A stretch of DNA of 9,693 bases from JBDLSY01 sp043777895 (lineage in GTDB: Bacteria > Pseudomonadota > Gammaproteobacteria > Burkholderiales > Burkholderiaceae_C). Below are positions 1 through 7,056 of the stretch, piece after piece. Where the stretch lies: contig JAYWHD010000071.1 of assembly GCA_043777895.1 (NCBI GenBank), forward strand, positions 1 to 9,693. The letters are read 5' to 3'. The first letter of the stretch is position 1, and each line of letters opens with the position of its first letter. Both the position numbers and the translations under genes were made by a program. The notes under the pieces are model-generated. The model was not told the DNA's origin and ran no database searches. It saw nothing but the letters and a program-made list of their open reading frames with translations.

Positions 1-107
1 CCTTGTAATTTAATCCCATTAACTAAGTACATAGAAACAGATGTGTTTTCTGTGTGTAGTAAATTTAAAAAACAGTCTTGTAAACTAATATTTTTTTCAA
101 TGGACAT
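1..107 (-). CDS. hfq: RNA chaperone Hfq, N-terminal part (runs off the window edge)
   Basis: Thirty-five codons can be read from the ATG at 107 down to 3, and the two remaining bases (GG) begin a Gly codon. Hfq is a hexameric Sm-like protein that helps small RNAs pair with mRNAs. The match is clear: SLQDCFLNLL aligns with SLQDPFLNAL of E. coli Hfq, and VSMYLVNGIKLQG with VSIYLVNGIKLQG, which is the alpha helix and first strand of the Sm fold. The N-terminus is two residues longer than in E. coli. The usual LQDP is LQDC, and the rim motif RRER is HTEN (residues 18-21), so all three rim arginines are absent. No other in-frame ATG, GTG or TTG lies before the upstream stop at 147-149, and no good Shine-Dalgarno is seen. 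The gene starts 53 bp after an ABC permease, not beside miaA as is common, so it may be a second hfq. The distal-face and C-terminal residues are outside the window. Confidence 0.9.
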   Translation of the reverse strand, partial: MSIEKNISLQDCFLNLLHTENTSVSMYLVNGIKLQ

Positions 108-160
108 AAAAGTAGTGATGGTTAATAATAGTAAGGTAACAGTAAACTAATGATAATAGA

Positions 161-1537
161 TTAGCTTAAATTAATTTTATATGTCGCACGTATACCTAAA
201 AAAAATGTTAATCCAGCTGTGGTAATCATAGCTAACAATAGATATTTTAAAGTATTTAAGTCATTTAACAGGCTATTATCGGTACTCAATGGTTGAAAAC
301 GAGGTATTTTAGCAAAATCATCTGCTTTAAATTCTATTTCATTAAATAAATAATAATAATAATAATTTCGTAACTGTTTGTGGAATACCGCAATTTTATC
401 TTGATAGTTTAATTGTGCTAATAAGTCGGTTTTAGCTATACGGTGTAAAAGTGTTTGTACACCGACACTAGGTAAAAACCAACCCAAGTATTGACTAAAA
501 TATTGGCGTTTAAAGAGTTTTTCGCGATAAGATGCTACTTGTGTTGAGACGCTTTCATCTCCAAGCTGTTGAAAAGCATAGTACCACTTCCAATGAAAAC
601 CTGCTGGTAAAGGAGCTGTATTTTCCCATTTAGGATTGGTTTTGAAAAACTTTTGCATAGTGTCCTCACGAGGAGTATCCCATGCAGCATGAACTACTTG
701 ACGTTGTGCTAGCATTAACTCTACGCCTTGGTTAATTGGGATAAGCTGCGTTTGAATCGTATTCCCAATAGCAGGAAGCACAAAGGTTAGTATTATCCAT
801 AATCCTATCAAAGTAATTGCGTTATTAATAGAACTGGTATTCCTAGTGGATACAATTAAAGCAAGTCCAGCCCAAAAACAAAGATAAGCAAATATTATTA
901 TTAAAATCACAACACTTATAGTTGTAGATAGCCCTGTTATTAAACTACCAACCGTAATAGGTAAAAAAAGACACATAAATACAAGAGCAATACGTAAACA
1001 AAAACGGCGTATCCATAAGTTATTTATAGTTTTAGAAAGTGCTAATAAAGTTATCAGACGACCCGTTTGTCGTTCATTAGAAATAATATCGTAAAATAAT
1101 GCAATTAAAAACAGTGGTACTAGATAAACAAGAATAAAGGCAAAATCAAATCGTCCTATTAAGGCTAATTCAGGGTTAAAAATTTCGCCCTCATGTAATT
1201 GGGTTTGTAAAGCAAGTGCGCGGATACGTAAAACATAAGGTGTTGCATCTCGAAAACCTGATGCTAAAAATGCTGCATCTGAAGGTTGATTCCATGTTTC
1301 TAAGAAAGTATAGTAAGCAACTGTACCTACATCACCTTTATGTGTTGGATTTGACTGTTGAGCTATTAATTCTTGTTGCTGAATTGTACCTAAACGAGTA
1401 ATAGTTTGCCGTTGCTTGGCGATTTCATTTATTCCAAATATAACTGCAATGGTTGTTAGTAGCAATAATAGCAATAAACTTATTATAGTAAAACGAGAGC
1501 GCTGTACTAATCGCCATTCGTGAATTAACCAACTCAT
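161..1537 (-). CDS. ABC-2 type transporter permease, second DUF3526 subunit
   Basis: A 458-residue inner-membrane protein of the NosY-like permease group (COG1277, DUF3526), the second of a homologous pair. A first membrane helix lies at about residues 17-36, followed by an outer segment to about 129. A cluster of four helices follows (about 131-150, 180-202, 206-230 and 240-258). A second soluble segment runs to about 430, and a last helix covers about 432-449. The conserved stretch with GRFDFAF (128-134) and the cytoplasmic NERQTGRL (154-161) is typical of this family. It probably forms the membrane channel together with the other permease, driven by the ATPase of the operon; the substrate is unknown. 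Its ATG overlaps the stop of the preceding permease as ATGA, and AGGA at 1548-1551 is a suitable ribosome site. Five tyrosines in a row (about 392-396) come from a TAT triplet run. The assignment to the family is firm; the direction of transport is not. Confidence 0.88.
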   Translation of the reverse strand: MSWLIHEWRLVQRSRFTIISLLLLLLLTTIAVIFGINEIAKQRQTITRLGTIQQQELIAQQSNPTHKGDVGTVAYYTFLETWNQPSDAAFLASGFRDATPYVLRIRALALQTQLHEGEIFNPELALIGRFDFAFILVYLVPLFLIALFYDIISNERQTGRLITLLALSKTINNLWIRRFCLRIALVFMCLFLPITVGSLITGLSTTISVVILIIIFAYLCFWAGLALIVSTRNTSSINNAITLIGLWIILTFVLPAIGNTIQTQLIPINQGVELMLAQRQVVHAAWDTPREDTMQKFFKTNPKWENTAPLPAGFHWKWYYAFQQLGDESVSTQVASYREKLFKRQYFSQYLGWFLPSVGVQTLLHRIAKTDLLAQLNYQDKIAVFHKQLRNYYYYYLFNEIEFKADDFAKIPRFQPLSTDNSLLNDLNTLKYLLLAMITTAGLTFFLGIRATYKINLS

Positions 1538-2961
1538 AATAATAATGTCCTACGGTTTCGACAAATCAATAGTAATAATCCAAAAAGTACAATTAACCAT
1601 ATTACTAATACATACACCATAGGTAAAGCACGTTGCAGAGTGGATGTTTGGGTTTCCGCTTGATATTTAAAATCAGAAATTCCTTGCCAATACTCACGAT
1701 TAATTCGACTTTCACGGCTAGATTTATCGGTAGCATAAGTAAATTTTTCAGCTTGTAAATAGTTAAGTCGTTGTATTAGTTTAAATCGATGACTTTCTGC
1801 TTGTTTGAGAAAGTATTCGTAAGATTCTAAGTCAGTTCCAGATAAAATCATAGATATACGACGCAAAGCGATAAGGGGGCTGATTGTAGACAGTTTATTA
1901 ATATAATTTAATTGTTTTTTTTGAATAGTAAAATTAATTTCGGTGTATTGGTTAAATAATGCACTGGTGAGCCGTTCACCTTCTATAGCTAGCAGACCCT
2001 TGTAATTTACAGGAAGATCCTCAATACGTATGACACTATATTGTTTTAATATTTTTTTGCGAAATTCATTAAAGTGCGGGTCATTAGGATTATGACTATC
2101 GCCTGTAGCAGCCAGTTTTTTAGATATGTAAATATCAGTTTCAAAACGTGTAGGCAGTGGTTGTGACCACGATACCAAATCTGATCCTAATCGGGGTATT
2201 AGTATTATAGTGGTGGTCCAAAGTACTAATAAAATAATTAATGCATCTTTTCCGCTATTGACTATTACTGAAGCAGCTATTACGATAATAGCCCATAAAA
2301 GAAGCCAAACACTATAGCTAGTTATTAATAATATCAATAAACTTATAGACACAGGCGTGCTTATAAAAATTAACATAAACATCAGCAGAGTAGGTAGTAG
2401 TATTATTAATGACACTCCAATTAGGACTAATAGCTTACCAATGACTACCTGCTTAAATCTTAAACCTTGTATTATTAGTAATCGTAGAGTACCATTTTCG
2501 CGTTCACGCGATACGCAAGTATGCCCTATAAAAATTAAAAGTAGTGGTGCTAATATCTGCAGTAAAAAAGATGGGTTTAATTGACCAAACCGCATTATTA
2601 AGGAAGATTGATGTACATCACCGAAATTAGCACTGTTTTGTCGATGACCTTCCAAATATAAAGTATTCCCAGTATAAGTTTCAATACCAGTATCAAAAGA
2701 TGCCAGTGGATTAATCGGTTTAAACGCAAACTGCCCATAGTGAACCATACGATGCGGATGTCTATCAGGTTGTGCCGCAAATTCAGTATTGACTTGTAAC
2801 TGATAGCGTGTACGTTCCGCATTTGCATATTGATGTTGATTCCAAGCAGTCAGTGCCGATATTGAAGTCAATAGTACAAGCAATAGAATGCTTATTAATG
2901 CAACTTTATTTCTCCATAATAATCGCCATTCTTCGTATGCAACACGAAACACACTATTCAT
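1534..2961 (-). CDS. ABC-2 type transporter permease, first DUF3526 subunit
   Basis: A 475-residue inner-membrane protein of the ABC-2/DUF3526 family. One helix near the N-terminus (about 21-40) precedes a periplasmic-looking domain. That domain carries the family signature HYGQFAFKPINPLASFD (74-90) and LEGHRQN (103-109). Four helices follow (about 131-149, 172-200, 204-234 and 239-257), then a long soluble domain, and a final helix at about 449-467. The cytoplasmic motif RERENGTLRLL (152-162) is the one seen in NosY-like permeases. It starts 2 nt after the stop of the ATPase gene and ends in an ATGA overlap with the next permease, so the three are almost certainly co-translated. An AAAGG about 8 nt before the ATG lies inside the end of the ATPase gene. 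Known members of this family occur beside TonB-dependent receptors, but their cargo is poorly defined; I do not assign one. Confidence 0.88.
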   Translation of the reverse strand: MNSVFRVAYEEWRLLWRNKVALISILLLVLLTSISALTAWNQHQYANAERTRYQLQVNTEFAAQPDRHPHRMVHYGQFAFKPINPLASFDTGIETYTGNTLYLEGHRQNSANFGDVHQSSLIMRFGQLNPSFLLQILAPLLLIFIGHTCVSRERENGTLRLLIIQGLRFKQVVIGKLLVLIGVSLIILLPTLLMFMLIFISTPVSISLLILLITSYSVWLLLWAIIVIAASVIVNSGKDALIILLVLWTTTIILIPRLGSDLVSWSQPLPTRFETDIYISKKLAATGDSHNPNDPHFNEFRKKILKQYSVIRIEDLPVNYKGLLAIEGERLTSALFNQYTEINFTIQKKQLNYINKLSTISPLIALRRISMILSGTDLESYEYFLKQAESHRFKLIQRLNYLQAEKFTYATDKSSRESRINREYWQGISDFKYQAETQTSTLQRALPMVYVLVIWLIVLFGLLLLICRNRRTLLL

Positions 2962-2963
2962 TA

Positions 2964-3707
2964 TTAAGCCTTTAAATTCAGATAATAATTGTACAAATGT
3001 TGTACATTAAATCTATCGGAATTTGGATTAGATGTGACTTGTTCAGCTAGACGTCCCTCACGTAGAAACCCAATACGATTAGCAATATTTGCTGCCCCGA
3101 GTAAATCATGTGTAACCATCAAAACACTAATACCTTGGTCACATAAAGTACTTAATAAGCTATTAAATCCAACAGATGCTTGCGGATCAAGCCCAGATGT
3201 GGGTTCGTCTAATAGTAATACTGGGACAGTTCGGACTAAAGCCAATGCAATCGCTACTTTTTGCCGCATACCTTTAGAAAAACCTAAAATATGGCGATTG
3301 TGTGCAATTTTTTCTAAACCAGCAGTGGACAATGCCTTAGAAATAGATTGAGAATCCACATATTTTCCAGTTAAACTCATCAAGTAAGCTATATTTTCAG
3401 ATGCACTAAGGTGGTCATAAAAAGCTATATTTTCTGGAATATACGCCATATGAACCCTTGCTTCTGTCGGGTTAGAAACAGGGTCTATACCATTAACGCG
3501 CACTTGACCACTAGAAGGCTTAATAAAACCAAGAAGTAAATTAAGAGTTGTTGTTTTACCCGCACCGTTAGCCCCAAGTAAGGCATAAATTTCACCTGGT
3601 TGAACAGCAAGATTCAAGCCGTTTAGAACTGTAGTGTTGTTATATTGAGTAACAACATCACGAATTTCTAGTAAGGGTGATTGAACATGGAGAGAAGGTG
3701 TATTCAT
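2964..3707 (-). CDS. ABC transporter ATP-binding protein (CcmA/NosF type)
   Basis: A 247-residue cytoplasmic ATPase that powers the two permeases encoded after it. The Walker A motif is GANGAGKT (45-52), Walker B is VLLLDEP (163-169) with catalytic Glu168, the D-loop is SGLDP (171-175), and the switch His is His200. The signature is FSKGMRQK (143-150) in place of LSGGQ, and the usual Q-loop glutamine is replaced by the PEN segment at 91-93. Both variants are normal for the CcmA/NatA/NosF branch that partners ABC-2 permeases, and differ from the FepC/BtuD branch used for siderophores. The start is 13 nt after the stop of the TonB-dependent receptor and no strong Shine-Dalgarno is visible, so its translation may depend on the gene before it. 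Function as an ATPase is near certain; the transported substrate is not deducible. Confidence 0.93.
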   Translation of the reverse strand: MNTPSLHVQSPLLEIRDVVTQYNNTTVLNGLNLAVQPGEIYALLGANGAGKTTTLNLLLGFIKPSSGQVRVNGIDPVSNPTEARVHMAYIPENIAFYDHLSASENIAYLMSLTGKYVDSQSISKALSTAGLEKIAHNRHILGFSKGMRQKVAIALALVRTVPVLLLDEPTSGLDPQASVGFNSLLSTLCDQGISVLMVTHDLLGAANIANRIGFLREGRLAEQVTSNPNSDRFNVQHLYNYYLNLKA

Positions 3708-3720
3708 ACTATGCGCATCA

Positions 3721-5838
3721 CTAAAACTTAACTTGCATACCTAATGTAATTGTACGGGGTGACCCTGGTGTGATCCAGTACACGTCATAAGAGCTGGCAT
3801 AGTAATTTTTATTGAATAAATTATCAATATCTAACGAAAAACGAAGCGATTGAGTCGGTTTCCAGTAGCTCATTGTGCGTACTGTTGCGTAGCTTGGTAA
3901 CTTAAAACTATCAATAGAGTTCCCAGCCCGTTTTCCAACGTATGTTACCCCAGCACCTAGTCCGTAACGGCCATGTATAGACTTATTTTCATACATAGCC
4001 AATACGCTAGTGCTATATTTAGGTACATTAATTAAGCGAACACCCGTTAAGCTTGGGTTATTATCTTTGGTAATATTAGCATTAATATAGGCATAATTAG
4101 CCAGTATACGTAGTTTGTTGCTTACCTTACCAGAGAAGTCAAACTCAATGCCTTTACTACGTGCCTCACCAGCAGTAACTAAAAAACCTGCATTAATTGG
4201 GTCATTAGTTAAAACATTTCTTTTATTAATCTCAAATATAGACAATGTACCACCATACTGTTTATTTAATGCTTCATATTTAAAACCTAGTTCTTTAGAT
4301 TTTCCAAACTCTGGATCAAATGCCTGTCTATTAGCGTCTGTACCATTGTTAGCACGAAAAGATTCACTTCCCATAACATAAGCTGATACTGTTGGTGTTG
4401 CCAACCAAGTTAAGCCAATCCGTGGTGTAGTAATATTATGCGATTGTGTTATAGAGGTAGTGTTATTACGATTAATTATTTCTTGATTAAACTGGTCATG
4501 ACGTAAACCTACGAGTAGTCGCCAATTTTTTGCAAAGCTAATTTGGTCTTGTAAAAAGACCCCCGTATTTTTTTGATTTTCTAATGTATTTGTTGGTGTT
4601 GTATTTAAAGCAATTGGCGTTTTTCCATAAACTGGGCTGTAAATATTTAAACCATAATTAGTACTTGACCGACCTCGCTTCATTAACTGGTCAAGTTCAA
4701 AGTGATAATTATCTACACCCACTAGAAGCTCGTGTTTAGACGAACCTGTATAGAACTTTCCGTGAACTTCCCCTTGAAAAGAAAGGTCATTAGAAGCATA
4801 ATCGCGGTAACGACGTTCACGTTCAATAACTGGAATACCTAGGTTAGTCCAGCGTACTGCACCTGTAGTGCGTGGGCTAACTTCAGAAGAAAATCCCTCT
4901 AAATTAGTGGTACGATAAGCTAAACCAACTTTAGCTTTCCAGTTATTAGAAAACTCGTGCTCTACGTTTAAATTATGAGTTTTATTGTCTATTGCAATAT
5001 CCCCGTCGTCTGGTTCACCTAAAAAACGATCACGAGGAATACTATTAGCTTGTCCATTAATGGCGATGACGCCACGATCCATAGGTGCTTTTTGGCGAAG
5101 TACTTCAAAATCATAATTAACGATAGTATCGGGTGTTAGTAACCAAGTAAAAGAAGGTGCAATCAAGTAGCGTGTACTATCAATAGTATCACGAAAGCTT
5201 GCCTTTTTTTCATAAGACATATTTAGGCGATACGCTAAATTAGCTGTAATAGGCGCAGTAGAATCAACAGTGGTGCGATATGTATCATGGCTACCAGAGT
5301 AAATTTCAGCTGAATGACCGGGCTTAAATTTTGGTTTTTTTGTACCTATATTAAGGATACCACCCGGTTCACTACCACCGTAAAGAGCAGAGGAAGGCCC
5401 TTTAATTACCTCTAAATATTCAACATTAGCCATGTCTCTAGGGGCATTGTATCCACGGTTACCAGCATAGCCATTACGTAAAAAGTTGGCTCCTGTGTTA
5501 GGGTCGCCAGCAAAACCACGAATTGAAAAGTTATCCCATAAGCCGCCAAAGCTATTTTGACGATTAACGCCGCTGACGTAGTCATACGCTTCTTCAAGAC
5601 GAACTGCACCGATATCATCAATCGCTTGTCTAGGGACAACACGTATTGCTTGAGGTATTTCACGAGAAGGTGTTTCTGTACGGGTAATATTGGCTTCGTC
5701 ACTGTAATACTTTTGCCCCTCGCTACGACCGACCACTACTACCTCTGGCAGGTATACTTCTTGGGCATGAATAGGTACGCTAAAGACTGAGAAAATAGTA
5801 AATTTTGTAACCGTAAGTTTAAATTTTTTATAAGACAT
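3721..5838 (-). CDS. TonB-dependent siderophore-type outer-membrane receptor
   Basis: A 705-residue outer-membrane receptor expected to import a chelated metal, most often a ferric siderophore, using energy from TonB. A signal peptide covers about residues 1-25 (cleavage near IHA/QE). A TonB-box-like PEVVVVG lies at 31-37. The plug domain spans about 55-165 with IRGF (106-109), VEYLEVIKGPSSALYG (139-154) and EPGGILN (157-163), the pattern of the TonB-siderophore receptor family. The rest is a 22-strand barrel ending in ITLGMQVKF with a terminal Phe, the usual signal for insertion by the BAM complex. The length is normal for the family and the frame is intact. It is the first gene of an operon with an ABC ATPase and two DUF3526 permeases. 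No FecI/FecR-type signalling extension is seen before the plug. The ribosome site is weak, only an A-rich run. The ligand cannot be told from sequence. Confidence 0.93.
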   Translation of the reverse strand: MSYKKFKLTVTKFTIFSVFSVPIHAQEVYLPEVVVVGRSEGQKYYSDEANITRTETPSREIPQAIRVVPRQAIDDIGAVRLEEAYDYVSGVNRQNSFGGLWDNFSIRGFAGDPNTGANFLRNGYAGNRGYNAPRDMANVEYLEVIKGPSSALYGGSEPGGILNIGTKKPKFKPGHSAEIYSGSHDTYRTTVDSTAPITANLAYRLNMSYEKKASFRDTIDSTRYLIAPSFTWLLTPDTIVNYDFEVLRQKAPMDRGVIAINGQANSIPRDRFLGEPDDGDIAIDNKTHNLNVEHEFSNNWKAKVGLAYRTTNLEGFSSEVSPRTTGAVRWTNLGIPVIERERRYRDYASNDLSFQGEVHGKFYTGSSKHELLVGVDNYHFELDQLMKRGRSSTNYGLNIYSPVYGKTPIALNTTPTNTLENQKNTGVFLQDQISFAKNWRLLVGLRHDQFNQEIINRNNTTSITQSHNITTPRIGLTWLATPTVSAYVMGSESFRANNGTDANRQAFDPEFGKSKELGFKYEALNKQYGGTLSIFEINKRNVLTNDPINAGFLVTAGEARSKGIEFDFSGKVSNKLRILANYAYINANITKDNNPSLTGVRLINVPKYSTSVLAMYENKSIHGRYGLGAGVTYVGKRAGNSIDSFKLPSYATVRTMSYWKPTQSLRFSLDIDNLFNKNYYASSYDVYWITPGSPRTITLGMQVKF

Positions 5839-5882
5839 GATTCTTTTTTTTGAACGTGATTAGTTTAGACATAGCTAATGCG

Positions 5883-5897
5883 CGTAAATTATTATCT
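5883..5897 (-). promoter_or_regulatory. Possible Fur box upstream of the receptor operon
   Basis: On the minus strand this reads AGATAATAATTTACG. It matches 10 of the 14 defined positions of the 7-1-7 Fur consensus TGATAAT-N-ATTATCA, with a perfect GATAAT half followed by ATT. It lies about 45 bp before the receptor ATG and overlaps TATAAG and GATAAT, which could serve as -10 boxes. Iron repression would fit a siderophore-type receptor. The surroundings are very AT-rich, so a match of this quality could be chance. Confidence 0.27.
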
Positions 5898-5949
5898 TAT
5901 ATAAAAAAATTTATTAAAAATTTTATTAAAAAATTACGCTATAACTATA

Positions 5950-6011
5950 TTTAAGTAGCAGTATTGTACTTTAATGTTGCTACTTAAAAACAGTTTTGGT
6001 ATTTCTTATCT
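5950..6011 (-). repeat. Left, inverted copy of a ~60-bp dispersed palindromic repeat
   Basis: This copy has an 11-bp inverted repeat, TTTAAGTAGCA at 5950-5960 against TGCTACTTAAA at 5978-5988, with a 17-nt spacer. Beyond that it reads GTTTTGGTATTTCTTAT, which resembles the reverse complement of the copy at 6437-6498 (about 15 of 19 positions in the best block). AAGTAGCA at 5953-5960 mirrors TGCTACTT at 6478-6485. It also shares AGTATTG and TGCTAC with the reverse complement of the copy at 9004-9064. Alignment to the right-hand copy needs small gaps, so the relation is probable rather than certain. Confidence 0.55.
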
Positions 6012-6074
6012 AAGATAAGGCTATTCTTGCCAAGAATTTTATAGAAATTCACACTTAATACTACTAAGGTAGTA
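6005..6074. repeat. Cluster of short perfect palindromes
   Basis: Three perfect inverted repeats follow one another: CTTATCTAAGATAAG (6005-6019, 7-1-7), ATTCTTGCCAAGAAT (6023-6037, 7-1-7) and TACTACTAAGGTAGTA (6059-6074, 6-4-6). The first two are centred 18 bp apart. The second is followed by TTTT on the plus strand, but its stem is short and AT-rich, so I do not call it a terminator. They lie after the truncated transposase and upstream of the receptor operon, and could be operators, element ends or hairpins. Confidence 0.5.
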
Positions 6075-6094
6075 CAGACTGTTTTAGGATATTT

Positions 6095-6418
6095 TCACTT
6101 TGGATGATATGTGTGTATGTCATCTGATTCCACGGTTTTAATGGCTTCTTCAGGCTTAATCAGCGGTAAATTCTTACTAAAGTGTCGTATCCATCTTAGA
6201 ATAGTCACGTTACTAAATCCTAAAAAACGACCTATTGCCCTTAAACTCATGCCTTCCGAGTATAACCTTAAAGCTTCTTGCTTAACTTCATCTGTTCCTG
6301 TCCCTACACGGTGCGTAACCGTATAGCGACGCTCACATACTTTACAAAAATAGCTTTGACGGCCATTTGAAAAACCATCTTTGCGATAATTATCACCTTT
6401 ACACTTTGGACAATTCAT
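6095..6418 (-). pseudogene. IS1-family transposase, truncated (InsA-like N-terminal part)
   Basis: A 107-residue reading frame that matches the N-terminal half of IS1-type transposases. It has a four-cysteine zinc finger (CPKC at 3-6, CKVC at 25-28) followed by a helix-turn-helix at about 57-78 (SLRAIGRFLGFSNVTILRWI). These parts bind the ends of the element. The frame ends with VESDDIHTYHPK. The DDIHTY segment looks like the start of the DDE catalytic domain, where the first catalytic Asp lies, and a TGA follows two codons later. I find no continuation of the catalytic domain in the downstream 150 bp in any frame. It is therefore probably inactive as a transposase. It could still bind DNA and compete with intact copies elsewhere, as InsA does in IS1. 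The ATG has only a weak ribosome site. No A-rich frameshift signal like that of IS1 is seen near the end. Confidence 0.8.
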
Positions 6419-6436
6419 TGACTTTAATTACTTATA

Positions 6437-6498
6437 CTAAATATCAAAAATACGTATTTTATACTGCAACTTCTTAATGCTACTTGATAAGTAGCGAT
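6437..6498 (+). repeat. Right copy of the ~60-bp dispersed palindromic repeat
   Basis: This 62-bp copy aligns with 9004-9064 in direct orientation. The first 17 bases, CTAAATATCAAAAATAC, are identical, and both end in TAAGTAGC followed by G or A, then AT. Inside it are two perfect palindromes: AAAATACGTATTTT (6447-6460) and GCTACTT-GAT-AAGTAGC (6479-6495). It begins 9 bp after the secG stop (transcription sense) and lies just upstream of the truncated transposase. The hairpin has no T-run on the minus strand, so it is not a classical terminator of secG. Confidence 0.7.
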
Positions 6499-6507
6499 AC
6501 CAGTTTA

Positions 6508-6888
6508 TTAAGGTTTGACTGGTGTAATAGCAGGCGTAACTGTTGTACTTGGTTTAGATATTGGCGAGAGTGGTTTAGTTACGGACACTTCACTAGGAAC
6601 AGTTGCCCCTTCAGATGCCTTTTGTATAATATTTTTACTTGCTAGACTATTATTATTTATCACAAAGGCTAACATTAGGGTGGCAGTAAAAAAAAATGTT
6701 GCAGCAATTGCCGTAGCTCGCGATAAAAAATTAGCTGAACCCGATGCACCAAATACGCTGCCTGATGCACCACTACCAAATGCTGCACCCATATCAGCAC
6801 CTTTACCGTGCTGCATTAGCACTAGAAAAATAATAGCAATGGCTGCAATTATTTGTATGACTTGAATGAGATTATGAAAAATAGCCAT
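6508..6888 (-). CDS. secG: Protein translocase subunit SecG
   Basis: SecG is the small inner-membrane subunit of the SecYEG channel and assists protein export driven by SecA. The 126-residue product has two membrane helices (about 4-25 and 57-76) joined by the characteristic loop VLMQHGKGADMGAAFGSGAS (23-42) and the segment FGASGSANFLSRATA. The tail after the second helix (about 78-126) is rich in Pro, Ser, Thr and Val and poorly conserved, as is usual for SecG. The length is slightly more than the roughly 110 residues of E. coli. In E. coli secG precedes tRNA-Leu; here it follows ubiE at 168 bp and precedes a mobile-element remnant. That gap holds a 12-bp tandem repeat and is AT-rich enough for a separate promoter, though none stands out. 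No clear Shine-Dalgarno precedes the ATG. Confidence 0.95.
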   Translation of the reverse strand: MAIFHNLIQVIQIIAAIAIIFLVLMQHGKGADMGAAFGSGASGSVFGASGSANFLSRATAIAATFFFTATLMLAFVINNNSLASKNIIQKASEGATVPSEVSVTKPLSPISKPSTTVTPAITPVKP

Positions 6889-6920
6889 AAATATTATTAT
6901 AAATAAGAATTAAAAATAGT

Positions 6921-6956
6921 TAATAAAGCAAATAATAAAGCAAATAATAAAGCAAA
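6921..6956. repeat. Tandem repeat, 12 bp x 3
   Basis: Three exact copies of TAATAAAGCAAA (6921-6932, 6933-6944, 6945-6956), with a degraded further copy at about 6965-6978 (CAAATAATAAATCG). The array lies between the end of ubiE and the start of secG, 33 bp upstream of the secG ATG, so a change in copy number would alter the secG leader or its promoter spacing. Confidence 0.85.
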
Positions 6957-7056
6957 TACCAAAACCAAATAATAAATCGTTATTTTAAAGCATTAACACC
7001 AATTAAACTAAACATCGTCATTATTTAATATAAAGTTTATAATATCTTTTTTGATT

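Larger units (their letters stand above)
5950..6498 (-). mobile_element. Candidate degraded insertion element with a truncated IS1-type transposase
   Basis: A stretch of about 550 bp carries one truncated transposase gene and is bounded by inverted copies of a ~60-bp repeat. It lies between secG and the receptor operon. The size is too small for a complete IS1-family element, and the ends do not look like the GG-starting inverted repeats typical of IS1. No target-site duplication can be seen with confidence. It may be an internally deleted, non-autonomous element, or an IS remnant that happens to sit between two copies of an unrelated repeat. Confidence 0.45.

Noticed and set aside
350..364. 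Trinucleotide run coding for five tyrosines in the second permease as a phase-variable site
   Set aside because: A triplet run cannot shift the frame, and five units are too few to suggest strong slippage.
2989..3351. Plus-strand open frame of 120 codons
   Set aside because: It lies antisense to the ABC ATPase signature and Walker B region and has no recognisable features.
6023..6037. ATTCTTGCCAAGAAT followed by TTTT as an intrinsic terminator
   Set aside because: The stem is six to seven weak pairs with a very short loop, and the T-run is on the plus strand, where no gene ends.
6479..6495. GCTACTT hairpin as a terminator of secG
   Set aside because: On the minus strand the stem is followed by ATTAAGAAG without a T-run, so it does not meet the pattern of an intrinsic terminator.
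6437..6498. Repeats as integron attC sites, with transposase and methyltransferase as cassettes
   Set aside because: The repeats lack paired RYYYAAC and GTTRRRY core sites, and no integrase is present in the window.
6515..6865. Plus-strand open frame of 116 codons
   Set aside because: It is fully antisense to secG and shows no family pattern; secG is certain.
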